Shown: positions 15,172 to 21,576, numbered from the stretch's first letter. The stretch is DNA of 42,751 bases from Lacticaseibacillus hegangensis (GCF_003946465.1 NZ_RHOL01000022.1:1-42751), one strand, 5' to 3'. Translations and numbers: made by a program. Notes: generated by a model not told the origin, from the sequence alone.

Positions 15172-16350
15172 ATGAGCTTTTTCACGAATGACACAACACA
15201 ACCTCGCGATGACAACAGCGAACCGTTCCTAGATGCCCTTGTCAGCATGACGAGCAACGACAGCGGCGTTTATGTGGGCGTTCATGCTTTGCGAAACTCG
15301 GACGTATTTACGGCGGTGCGCGTGATTGCCAGCGACCTCGCGACTAACCCGATTGAATACAATGACAAGCGTATCAGCGTGCTACTTAACAAAGCACCCA
15401 ATGACCACATGACAGCATGGTCGTTCAAGTTTGCCCTAGTGGCCAACATGCTGCTGAATGGTAATAGCTTCGCACGCGTTACTAAGAACCCTAGCGGGCA
15501 AGTCACCGGATTCGAGTTTGTTCCAAACAGCCAAATGGTGGTCAAGCAAGACGATACGACCAGCACTATCAGCTACACGTATACGCCCCAGAATGGTCGC
15601 TCACGGCGTTTAAGCGCCAGCGATGTATTGCACTTCAAGTGCTTCACACAAGACGGATACAAGGGCCTATCGCCTCTTTACAGCTTGCATGATGAAGTTC
15701 GGGTGCAACATGCGGGACACAAGCTACTCAAAGGCTTCTTCGATACCGGTGTCCAAGGGACTGGCCTACTCAAGGTGAACAAGTCCCAGCTCGATGCCAA
15801 GGCCAAGGAGAATATCCGATCAAAGTTTGAGGCTGCTAACAGCGGTGACAATGCCCTCAAGACCATCATTCTCGACAATGATATGGACTACAAGCAACTC
15901 GAAGTTAATACTGACGTGCTGAATCTAGTCAATTCCAGCGACTGGACAACGAAACAGATTGCCAAAGCGTTCGGGTTACCACTGGATCGGCTGGGTATCG
16001 AAAGCGAGCACTCTAATGCCGTACAGTCAAATTTGATCTATCTGCAAAACACGCTGGTGCAATACTTCACCTGCTTCACTAGTGAGATGGACGCCAAGCT
16101 GTCAACGGGTGACAACCGGTTTAGTTTTAACACAGACAAGCTGTTCAGTGCTGACCCCACGACGATGCAAGACCTAGCCATTAAGGGGCTGCAAGGCGGA
16201 CTGCTGACCACCAATGAAGCACGCGCTAAGTTAAACTTACCCCCAATTCCCGGTGGTGATGAGATCATGGCCAGCCTGAACTATACGCCGCTAAGCAACC
16301 TTGTCACTTATCAAGATAAACAGAAAGGAAGTGCGTCAAATGAACAATGA
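15172..16350 (+). CDS. portal protein, HK97 family, 392 aa
   Basis: It forms the ring through which DNA enters the head. HK97/pfam04860 signs are A-V-R-V-I-A-S-D-L-A near residue 44, L-L-N-K-A-P-N-D-H-M-T-A near 66, the L-L-N-G-N-S-F-A-R stretch near 91, H-F-K-C-F-T-Q-D-G-Y-K-G-L-S-P near 145 and the clip/stem region with F-G-L-P-L-D-R-L-G near 265. The C-terminal P-P-I-P-G-G-D-E segment is typical. A strong ribosome site lies 6 bases upstream. Its end overlaps the protease-capsid start by 11 bases. Confidence 0.95.
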   Translation: MSFFTNDTTQPRDDNSEPFLDALVSMTSNDSGVYVGVHALRNSDVFTAVRVIASDLATNPIEYNDKRISVLLNKAPNDHMTAWSFKFALVANMLLNGNSFARVTKNPSGQVTGFEFVPNSQMVVKQDDTTSTISYTYTPQNGRSRRLSASDVLHFKCFTQDGYKGLSPLYSLHDEVRVQHAGHKLLKGFFDTGVQGTGLLKVNKSQLDAKAKENIRSKFEAANSGDNALKTIILDNDMDYKQLEVNTDVLNLVNSSDWTTKQIAKAFGLPLDRLGIESEHSNAVQSNLIYLQNTLVQYFTCFTSEMDAKLSTGDNRFSFNTDKLFSADPTTMQDLAIKGLQGGLLTTNEARAKLNLPPIPGGDEIMASLNYTPLSNLVTYQDKQKGSASNEQ

Positions 16351-17881
16351 TGACGTAGAAAAGCGCCTGAACCCTGACGCTGATCTGACCGCCGCCGAAC
16401 CTACCACAGCAGACGACAGTCAAGACCAAAAGGATCCAAGCACCGCACCCAATGATACACCCAAGAAGCTCACCGGCTATGCCGTAGTCTTCAATAGTCC
16501 AAGCAAGGATCTCGGTGGTTTTAAAGAAGTCGTTGATCCGCACGCATTCGACAATGTGGATCTATCAGACGTCTATATGGTATCTGATCACGATTTTAGC
16601 AAGGTCCTCGCCAGCACTAAAGCCGGCACCTTGACCTTAAACGTGGACGATAAAGGCTTGCAGTTTGAAGCAACCTTACCCGATACGACCACAGCCAATG
16701 ATGCTTATAACAACGTCCAAGCTGGTAACCTGTCAGCTATGAGTTTTACTTTCAATGCTGCGCCAGACGGTGACACGTTCACTAAGGACGACAGTGGCCA
16801 AGTGATCCGTACCATCAAGCAAGTCAAGAGCCTGTTTGACGTCTCACTGGTAGCTATTCCAGCGTATGACGATACCAACGTCCAAGTGGACAAACGCAGC
16901 TACACTGAGTGGCTGAAAAATAACACTGAACAACCAGAAAAGGGAGATAAAACCATGACTGAAAAAACAATTATCGACAACAAAGAACACACCGAGTCCC
17001 GCGCGTATGAAGATTACATTCGTAGCATGGGCGAACAACGTGACGGCCTGACCACGACCACTGCCGGGGCTGTCGTTCCTAAAGAAGTCATCGAAGACGT
17101 CTGGAACCTCAAGGAATCCGACTATGACTTGGCTAAATACGTGACGGTAAAGCAAGTTGGTACCCCAGTCGGCACCTACCCGATTGCCCTCACCAACAAC
17201 GGCGTACTGGCCACCAAGGAAGAACTCGCCGACGTGCCAGAGATCGGTGCAACCCTATTCCGTGGTGTCGATTACAAAGTCGCGACCCGGGCCGGCAAAA
17301 TCTATCTGTCTAACGAATTGGTAGAAGACAGCGAAGTTGATATTGTTGCCGAGGTTAAGAATCAACTCAAGAAGCTGGTACAAAACACGGACAATAGCAA
17401 CATTATCAGCGTTCTGACTGGCAAGACGGGCACCAACGATAACTTCAAGCACATCACGGGTACTGGTCTCGATGACATCAAGCAAACATTCAATGTTGAG
17501 TTAGATCCAGCACTGTCTCTGTCCGTCATCGTCAATCAGGACGCATTTAACTACCTTGATACCCTGAAAGACAGCGAAGGCCGATACTTGTTACAACCTT
17601 CAATCACGGCACCATCAGGCAAGCAGCTGTTCGGTGCACCGGTGATCGTGATTGCTAACAAAGTATTGCCGACTGATAAGGCGGGCACCTATCGGATCAT
17701 CATCGGAGACTTTTCTCAAGCAATTTTCTTAGCCCAGAAGAACGAAGTCAACACCCAGTGGGAACGGTTCGACAGTTATAGTCAAGGCTTGGCAGTCGTG
17801 ATCCGCAACGACTATGAAGTTGTTGATCCAGACGCTGCTCGAATTGTTGACATCACACCGGTAACCAAGCCAGCAGCTTAA
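16340..17881 (+). CDS. prohead protease fused to HK97-type major capsid protein, 513 aa
   Basis: One polypeptide carries both functions. After a disordered acidic start (to about residue 40), the protease domain spans about 45-195: L-T-G-Y-A-V-V-F-N, V-S-D-H-D-F with the active-site His near 81, and G-N-L-S-A-M-S-F-T-F with the Ser near 135. The capsid domain follows (about 230-510): a G-A-V-V-P-K-E-V start as in mature HK97 shells, V-G-T-P-V-G-T-Y-P, S-N-E-L-V-E-D-S and the C-terminal A-I-F-L-A-Q-K-N-E. An internal in-frame ATG at 16955 with AGGGAG at 16941 could make capsid alone. ATG 16340 is chosen because GGAAG lies just upstream. Confidence 0.92.
   Translation: MNNDDVEKRLNPDADLTAAEPTTADDSQDQKDPSTAPNDTPKKLTGYAVVFNSPSKDLGGFKEVVDPHAFDNVDLSDVYMVSDHDFSKVLASTKAGTLTLNVDDKGLQFEATLPDTTTANDAYNNVQAGNLSAMSFTFNAAPDGDTFTKDDSGQVIRTIKQVKSLFDVSLVAIPAYDDTNVQVDKRSYTEWLKNNTEQPEKGDKTMTEKTIIDNKEHTESRAYEDYIRSMGEQRDGLTTTTAGAVVPKEVIEDVWNLKESDYDLAKYVTVKQVGTPVGTYPIALTNNGVLATKEELADVPEIGATLFRGVDYKVATRAGKIYLSNELVEDSEVDIVAEVKNQLKKLVQNTDNSNIISVLTGKTGTNDNFKHITGTGLDDIKQTFNVELDPALSLSVIVNQDAFNYLDTLKDSEGRYLLQPSITAPSGKQLFGAPVIVIANKVLPTDKAGTYRIIIGDFSQAIFLAQKNEVNTQWERFDSYSQGLAVVIRNDYEVVDPDAARIVDITPVTKPAA
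16941..16957 (+). promoter_or_regulatory. internal ribosome-binding site and start codon for free capsid protein
   Basis: AGGGAG (16941-16946), an 8-base spacer and ATG 16955-16957 lie in frame inside the protease-capsid gene, at the join between the two domains. Translation from here gives a 308-residue capsid protein without protease. Confidence 0.65.
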
Positions 17882-17893
17882 TGAAACAGTCTG

Positions 17894-17924
17894 GGGTGTA
17901 CCTTGGGGTACGCCCTATTTTTAT
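17894..17924 (+). terminator. hairpin with T tail between capsid and connector genes
   Basis: GGGTGTACC-TTGG-GGTACGCCC (one T-G pair) is followed by TATTTTTATAT. The connector gene begins 16 bases later, so this looks like a partial terminator that lowers connector expression below capsid. Confidence 0.65.
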
Positions 17925-17939
17925 ATAGGAGATGAGCAC

Positions 17940-18233
17940 ATGACTGTCACTACTGATGACATTAAAAATAGCCTGCGTGTGCAGACTGATACTGACGACA
18001 CACTCATTCAAAACTACATTACAGCCGCTCAAGACTACGTCCACAGTGCGGTAGACAGCACCGCAGACATTGCCAAGATGGAAGAATACTCACAGTTCAA
18101 CGTCGCCGTGGCGATGATGACCGAATTCTGGTATCAAAACCGGGGTGAGGTCAGCACGGCGAGTCAAGAACCACCGTATTCAGTGGTCAGCATGATCCAG
18201 CAGCTACGTGGCTTGTTCGCAGCAGACGTATAG
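17940..18233 (+). CDS. head-tail connector protein (gp6-like), 97 aa
   Basis: An adaptor ring under the portal. Phage_connect_1/gp6-like features: D-D-I-K-N-S-L-R-V, D-D-T-L-I-Q-N-Y-I-T-A-A-Q-D-Y-V, then a helix with F-N-V-A-V-A-M-M-T-E-F-W-Y-Q-N-R. TATAGGAGATGAG lies just before the ATG. It is the last plus-strand gene of the element: tail genes, which would follow in a full phage, are missing. Confidence 0.88.
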   Translation: MTVTTDDIKNSLRVQTDTDDTLIQNYITAAQDYVHSAVDSTADIAKMEEYSQFNVAVAMMTEFWYQNRGEVSTASQEPPYSVVSMIQQLRGLFAADV

Positions 18234-18253
18234 TATCAATAACCAATAGATTA

Positions 18254-18262
18254 TGATATAAT
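18254..18262 (+). promoter_or_regulatory. extended -10 promoter of the non-coding region
   Basis: TGATATAAT (TATAAT at 18257-18262) is a full extended -10. The -35 position (18234-18239, TATCAA) is weak. No reading frame follows. Confidence 0.6.
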
Positions 18263-18268
18263 TAAGAC

Positions 18269-18478
18269 AGTCCTAGGCGATAAGCGGGTAGATCCGTTTT
18301 AACCGACGCACGGCATAGCTAACCGGTGGCGCATTTTACAGACCGTGGCTCATCATCGCGAAGCGTTTGTACTCCGTAGCCACAAAAATAGACAACTTCA
18401 CCGGCAGATCGTTCTGCTTTGGAAGCTGACTACGTGACTTGCCGTTTTCATCTAGCGGGCAGAAATGCCCGTTTTTTT
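18269..18478 (+). ncRNA. candidate satellite-encoded structured RNA, about 210 nt
   Basis: It lies between an extended -10 promoter and a strong terminator. Possible stems: CCGGTG (18323-18328) with CACCGG (18399-18404), enclosing GTGGCT (18345-18350) with AGCCAC (18378-18383); then the hairpin GCAGA-TCGT-TCTGC (18404-18417). No frame with a ribosome site was seen. It matches no RNA family I know. It may act as a small RNA against the helper or host, or be the structured 5' part of a longer transcript. Confidence 0.5.
18456..18478 (+). terminator. terminator of the candidate RNA
   Basis: CGGGCA-GAAA-TGCCCG followed by seven T residues. The GAAA tetraloop makes it very stable. Confidence 0.85.
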
Positions 18479-18691
18479 GTGTGCTGATAATCCGTTATGG
18501 GCAAGAGCCATCAGGATTTAAGGTCAATCTAATTGACCTGGAACAATGGAGTTCTAGAAAAGTCCTAAGTGGCTCAAATCCACTTTGAATACGGCGCTGA
18601 CAGACGCGTTCTGACACAATTTCAACGACTGTTCCTTGAGGTACGGTCGTGGCTGCACTAGACAACGAATATCAGAACCAGTTACTGGCAC
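18479..18691. other. non-coding stretch with inverted repeats
   Basis: No gene is supported. AGGTCAAT-CTA-ATTGACCT at 18521-18539 is a perfect palindrome apart from its centre. AAGTGG/CCACTT near 18569-18587 and ACGAC/GTCGT near 18627-18650 form hairpins. This stretch could hold packaging (cos) or regulatory sites, but I cannot say which. Confidence 0.4.
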
Positions 18692-18719
18692 AAAAATAGC
18701 CGTCCATGATGGACGGCCA
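18692..18719 (-). terminator. terminator of the minus-strand cargo pair
   Basis: On the minus strand GCCGTCC-ATCAT-GGACGGC is followed by TATTTTTG. A near copy of this hairpin lies at 19205-19233. Confidence 0.8.
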
Positions 18720-18728
18720 GAACACCTA

Positions 18729-18869
18729 TCAATCGTGAATCGAATCTTGCAATTTATCTCCAGCCTTGTCGATCCCCTTAGCTGCCCAAATTGTACCAGC
18801 TACCAAGACACCACCAACAAGAAAAGTGCTTGCTACCATGAACTTAAAAACCGATTTTAATGCGTCCAT
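18729..18869 (-). CDS. single-pass membrane peptide, 46 aa (cargo)
   Basis: It starts M-D-A-L-K-S-V-F-K-F-M, has a hydrophobic segment at about residues 8-29 (V-A-S-T-F-L-V-G-G-V-L-V-A-G-T-I-W), and ends with a charged amphipathic tail (K-G-I-D-K-A-G-D-K-L). GGGAGGT is about 7 bases upstream. It follows the GlsB-like gene by 14 bases, so both are one operon on the opposite strand to the phage genes. The family is not recognised; it could be a small membrane stress peptide or toxin-like peptide. Confidence 0.7.
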   Translation of the reverse strand: MDALKSVFKFMVASTFLVGGVLVAGTIWAAKGIDKAGDKLQDSIHD

Positions 18870-18883
18870 AGTCCGACCTCCCG

Positions 18884-19132
18884 TCAGTCTTTAGATCTGC
18901 CAACAAAGAAAGATACAACAGCGACAATAATAACTGCTCCGACTATCGATGGAATTATGGCCATTCCAGCCAACTGAGGACCCCAGTGCCCAAGGAGTGC
19001 TTCCCCTAAAGAGGAACCGACAAGGCCAGCAACGATATTTGCAATCCAGCCCATCGATTTGCCCTTGCTAGTGATAGCACCAGCAATTGCACCAATAATA
19101 GCACCAACAATTAAAGCCCAAAGAAAATGCAT
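18884..19132 (-). CDS. GlsB/YeaQ/YmgE-family stress-response membrane protein, 82 aa (cargo)
   Basis: A small Gly-rich membrane protein with three hydrophobic segments (about residues 2-22, 28-48 and 53-77). Diagnostic are G-A-I-I-G-A-I-A-G-A-I-T and G-W-I-A-N-I-V-A-G-L-V-G-S-S-L-G with a short final G-R-S-K-D. The family (transglycosylase-associated, pfam04226) is linked to envelope and general stress. It has its own ribosome site (AAGGAGG) and extended -10 TGTTATACT (minus, 19177-19185). Being antisense to the phage modules, at the end of the element, it looks like cargo expressed in the integrated state. Confidence 0.88.
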   Translation of the reverse strand: MHFLWALIVGAIIGAIAGAITSKGKSMGWIANIVAGLVGSSLGEALLGHWGPQLAGMAIIPSIVGAVIIVAVVSFFVGRSKD

Positions 19133-19176
19133 GATAATTCCTCCTTTTTGGTTATATTGTCTCTATAGACGAACAC

Positions 19177-19185
19177 AGTATAACA
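19177..19185 (-). promoter_or_regulatory. promoter of the cargo pair
   Basis: Minus-strand extended -10 TGTTATACT, about 45 bases before the GlsB-like start codon. No -35 close to consensus was seen. Confidence 0.5.
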
Positions 19186-19204
19186 TGCAGTAGCAACAAT
19201 AGAT

Positions 19205-19233
19205 AATAAAATAGCCGCCCGTAATGGACGGCC
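19205..19233 (-). terminator. second copy of the cargo-type terminator
   Basis: On the minus strand GCCGTCC-ATTAC-GGGCGGC is followed by TATTTTATT. It would stop any leftward read-through from tRNA-Lys before the cargo genes. Confidence 0.65.
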
Positions 19234-19234
19234 A

Positions 19235-19246
19235 CCGCCTGCCTAG
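19235..19246. repeat. CTGGGCAGGCGG-like motif, copy 3 (inverted)
   Basis: CTAGGCAGGCGG on the minus strand, one base different from the copies at 6631 and 7774, near the right end of the element. Confidence 0.3.
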
Positions 19247-19260
19247 CAGAAATGAACTCC

Positions 19261-19281
19261 GTGGTTTTCTCGTGGTTTTCT
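19261..19281. repeat. paired integrase arm-type repeats, right end
   Basis: GTGGTTTTCT at 19261-19270 and 19272-19281, matching the left pair at 5426-5447. Confidence 0.6.
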
Positions 19282-19318
19282 TTTATTGATAATCAATGAC
19301 AACCAATGGCAATCTGGT

Positions 19319-19368
19319 AAAAATAAAAACCAGTAACGACGCTGTTTTGACAACGTTTGCTACTGGTT
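19319..19368 (-). terminator. element-borne terminator that now serves tRNA-Lys
   Basis: On the minus strand AACCAGTA ... TACTGGTT is followed by TTTATTTTT, starting 11 bases after the att core. It replaces the original tRNA terminator left behind at 5289-5321. Confidence 0.7.
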
Positions 19369-19378
19369 GATAACGCTA

Positions 19379-19396
19379 TTCTGGGTGGTCAGGGGA
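19379..19396. repeat. attR core: 18-bp repeat within tRNA-Lys
   Basis: TTCTGGGTGGTCAGGGGA, identical to 5336-5353, forms the 3' acceptor and part of the T arm of tRNA-Lys on the minus strand. Confidence 0.9.
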
Positions 19397-19454
19397 TCGA
19401 ACCCTGGACCCACGGATTAAGAGTCCGTTGCTCTGCCAGCTGAGCTAACCACCC
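19382..19454 (-). tRNA. tRNA-Lys (anticodon CTT)
   Basis: 73 bases, minus strand. Acceptor GGGTGGT/ACCACCC with discriminator A, D arm GCTC...GAGC, anticodon stem ACGGA/TCCGT with loop CTCTTAA (anticodon CTT, reads AAG), T arm CAGGG/CCCTG with TTCGATC. The 3' CCA is not encoded. It is complete, because the satellite restores the 3' end on integration. A promoter (-35 TTGCGC at 19513-19518, -10 TAATAT at 19490-19495, 17-base spacer) lies upstream. Confidence 0.97.
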
Positions 19455-19489
19455 ATGAATCGCTGTCGTCATCACTTGACGACTTAAAT

Positions 19490-19518
19490 ATATTATCATG
19501 CAAGCCTTACTGGCGCAA
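19490..19518 (-). promoter_or_regulatory. tRNA-Lys promoter
   Basis: Minus-strand -35 TTGCGC (19513-19518), 17-base spacer, -10 TAATAT (19490-19495), some 35 bases before the tRNA 5' end. Confidence 0.65.
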
Positions 19519-19581
19519 CACCTTTTGCCAAAAAAGTCCAAATAATGCGCGAAAGACGGCGATAAATGCCCGCACCCACAT

Positions 19582-19610
19582 AAAAACGCCAGGCATCCCT
19601 GCCTGACGTT
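19582..19610 (-). terminator. prs terminator
   Basis: On the minus strand ACGTCAGGCA-GGGA-TGCCTGGCGT followed by TTTTA, directly after the prs stop codon. Confidence 0.85.
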
Positions 19611-19620
19611 TCACATTCAT

Positions 19621-20562
19621 TTAGTCATTGTGAACTTCAAAGAGCGGGTGGATCGACTGGTTCGTCGAGATCAGCTTGATGGCCTCGGCCAACATCGGGC
19701 CCACGGACAGGATCTTCATGTTCGGCAGGTGCTTTTCGGCCGGCAGATTAATGGTGTCGGTCAACACGATCTGCTTGAGGTCCAGCTTGCTGAGCTTGGT
19801 GGCCGCGCCGCGCGAGAGCACCGCGTGCGTTGCGGCCGCGTAGACGTCGAGGGCCCCTGCTTTACGCAGCGCCTCAGTCGCGTCGATCACGCGCTCGCCG
19901 GTGTCGATCATGTCATCGATGATGATGGTATGCTGACCGCGCACGTGGCCGATGACCCCGACTTCACCGTTATCCGTCCGCTTGTCGACGATGGCAATCG
20001 GCGTGTTGAGCAGTTCCGCCAGCGCCCGGGCGTGCTTGGTGCCGCTGTGGTCAGGCGCGACCACGACGACATTTTCCGCACCAAGGTTCAAACCCTTGAA
20101 GTACTTGGCAAAAAGCGTCATGGCGCGCAGGTGGTCAACTGGCAAATCGAAGAATCCCTGCAACTGGTCGGCGTGCAGGTCGATGGCAACGAACCGGTCA
20201 ATGCCGTCCATCGTCAAGAGGTTTGCCACCAGCTTGGCCGTGATCGGCTCGCGCGACCGCGCCTTGCGATCCGCGCGTGCATAGCCGTAATATGGCACGA
20301 CAACGTTAATCGCGTGTGCCGAAGCCCGGCGCAGTGCATCAACCATGATGAGCAGTTCCATCAGGTTCTCGTTGACCGGATCGGAAATCGGCTGAATCAC
20401 GTAAACATCGGCCCCGCGGACAGAATCGTCGAGGTCGATCGCGATTTCGCCATCGGCAAAGTGCTTCACAGACGCAGGCGCCAGCGGCACCCCGAGTTCT
20501 TGAGAGATTTTTTGCGCCAGCGGCACATTGCCGTTGAGCGTGAACAGTTTGATTCCTGCCAT
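19621..20562 (-). CDS. prs: ribose-phosphate pyrophosphokinase, divergent paralogue, 313 aa
   Basis: It makes PRPP from ribose-5-phosphate and ATP for nucleotide, His and Trp synthesis. Conserved parts are F-A-D-G-E-I near residue 36, the N-E-N-L-M-E-L-L-I-M segment, P-Y-Y-G-Y-A-R-A-D-R-K-A-R-S-R-E-P-I, D-L-H-A-D-Q-L-Q-G-F-F-D and catalytic D-K-R. The PRPP-binding loop is unusual: I-D-D-M-I-D-T-G-E-R-V where most Prs have D-D-I-I-D-T-A-G-T, and the PRPP flag reads D-H-S-G-T-K-H-A-R instead of D-H-G-G-V-T-R-A-R. Lactobacilli often carry two prs genes; this looks like the divergent one. AAGGAG precedes the ATG. Single-gene unit with its own terminator. Confidence 0.9.
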   Translation of the reverse strand: MAGIKLFTLNGNVPLAQKISQELGVPLAPASVKHFADGEIAIDLDDSVRGADVYVIQPISDPVNENLMELLIMVDALRRASAHAINVVVPYYGYARADRKARSREPITAKLVANLLTMDGIDRFVAIDLHADQLQGFFDLPVDHLRAMTLFAKYFKGLNLGAENVVVVAPDHSGTKHARALAELLNTPIAIVDKRTDNGEVGVIGHVRGQHTIIIDDMIDTGERVIDATEALRKAGALDVYAAATHAVLSRGAATKLSKLDLKQIVLTDTINLPAEKHLPNMKILSVGPMLAEAIKLISTNQSIHPLFEVHND

Positions 20563-20764
20563 GATTCGCTCCTTTATTTGCGTGCTTGTCGCCTTCGATT
20601 ATACGCGAAATCCGCGGTTCTGGCTATTCTTAGGCCATGGGGTTTCAGAAAATCATCCGAGTAATGATGAAAACGCCTCAACTCCGGCGTTTACCCGCCC
20701 CTTCCGCCCGGTGCCGGCGTCACTGGTCTATAATGAAGGTAACGTGTTGAACGGAGGCTTTATC

Positions 20765-21547
20765 ATGGTCGAGCGGTTACTGTCTTTGAAAAATAGTGTC
20801 AACTTGCGCGAGCTCGGCGTTTACCCGGCGGCTGACGGCAAGGTCATTGCCCCGCACAAACTGCTGCGCTCCGGCAGTCTGTCGGAGCTGACGCCGGAAG
20901 AGGCTGTCTGGCTGCGCAACTACGGGCTCAATGTCGTGGTTGACCTGCGTTCGGACAGCGAGGTCGCCATGAGCCCGGACGTGCTGGCACCGGGGGTCAC
21001 GTACAAGCACCTGTCCGTTTATCCGCTCGACAACAATGGTCTGGTCCAAAAAATTGGCCGGCACCTGCGCGCGCATTTTGATCACCGCATGGATCCGATG
21101 GCGGAAGTGTATCTGAAAATGCTCACCGACCCGCACGCCAACAACGTTTACCGTGAACTGTTCAGCCTGCTGCTGGGCAATCCGGAGCCCGGCCGCTCAG
21201 TCCTGTTTCACTGCGCGGCGGGCAAGGACCGCACAGGCATCGGCGCGATGATGATCGAAGGCGCGCTGGGCGTGCCCGAGGCCACCATTCGCGAGGACTA
21301 CCTGCTGACCAACGCCGTGTTCTTTGCGCCGACGGAAGAGGTCCAGGCAGCGCTGAAAACCGGCGCAAGCGCCCTAGTCGACCGGATGAATCAAAATGCC
21401 GCCGAGGCGTCCTGCTATGTGGCCGTGAAGGACCTGATTGACAACGATTACGGCGACTGGCCGCATTACGTCATGCAGCAGCTCGGCTTTTCGGCGGCGG
21501 ACCTCAGGGATCTGCGCCAGCTGTATCTGACCGATTCGCAGCAGTAG
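20765..21547 (+). CDS. tyrosine/serine phosphatase family protein, 260 aa
   Basis: A cytoplasmic protein phosphatase of the Y_phosphatase3 type. The N-terminal N-L-R-E-L-G-V-Y, L-L-R-S-G-S-L-S-E-L and V-V-D-L-R-S-D-S-E motifs lead to the P-loop F-H-C-A-A-G-K-D-R-T-G (catalytic Cys near residue 153, Arg near 159). D-Y-L-L-T-N follows. The family includes lipid- and protein-phosphate phosphatases such as LipA/MptpB; substrate unknown. The ATG 20765 has ACGGAGG upstream, and a TATAAT lies at 20729-20734. The frame is open further upstream only by chance over prs. Confidence 0.9.
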   Translation: MVERLLSLKNSVNLRELGVYPAADGKVIAPHKLLRSGSLSELTPEEAVWLRNYGLNVVVDLRSDSEVAMSPDVLAPGVTYKHLSVYPLDNNGLVQKIGRHLRAHFDHRMDPMAEVYLKMLTDPHANNVYRELFSLLLGNPEPGRSVLFHCAAGKDRTGIGAMMIEGALGVPEATIREDYLLTNAVFFAPTEEVQAALKTGASALVDRMNQNAAEASCYVAVKDLIDNDYGDWPHYVMQQLGFSAADLRDLRQLYLTDSQQ

Positions 21548-21576
21548 GCAAAACACCCCTATCTACGTATAATGAA

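Larger units (their letters stand above)
5354..19378. mobile_element. 14-kb capsid-forming phage satellite (cf-PICI-like), integrated in tRNA-Lys
   Basis: The boundaries are the two 18-bp att cores. Gene order is integrase, repressor | excisionase-like DNA-binding protein, small early genes, primase-polymerase, SF3 helicase, iteron origin, head-closure protein, HNH, terS, terL, DUF1056-like, portal, protease-capsid, connector, then a minus-strand membrane-protein pair. All genes look intact. Tail, tape-measure, baseplate, holin and endolysin genes are absent. Phage satellites that make their own capsids and take tails from a helper (cf-PICIs) are an established group with this module set, so I infer membership. 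A decayed prophage that lost its tail block is the alternative, but intact genes and a single compact architecture argue against it. Confidence 0.85.

Noticed and set aside
18269-18478. 6S RNA, tmRNA or GOLLD-type RNA
   Set aside because: None of the diagnostic sequences or sizes are seen; it is kept as an unnamed candidate RNA only.
18636-18860. 74-residue plus-strand frame overlapping the cargo peptide
   Set aside because: It has no ribosome site and crosses a terminator; the minus-strand 46-residue peptide has a good site and a sensible membrane segment.
5354-19378. Complete temperate prophage
   Set aside because: It has no tail, tape-measure, baseplate, holin or lysin gene, and the connector is followed only by non-coding DNA and cargo.
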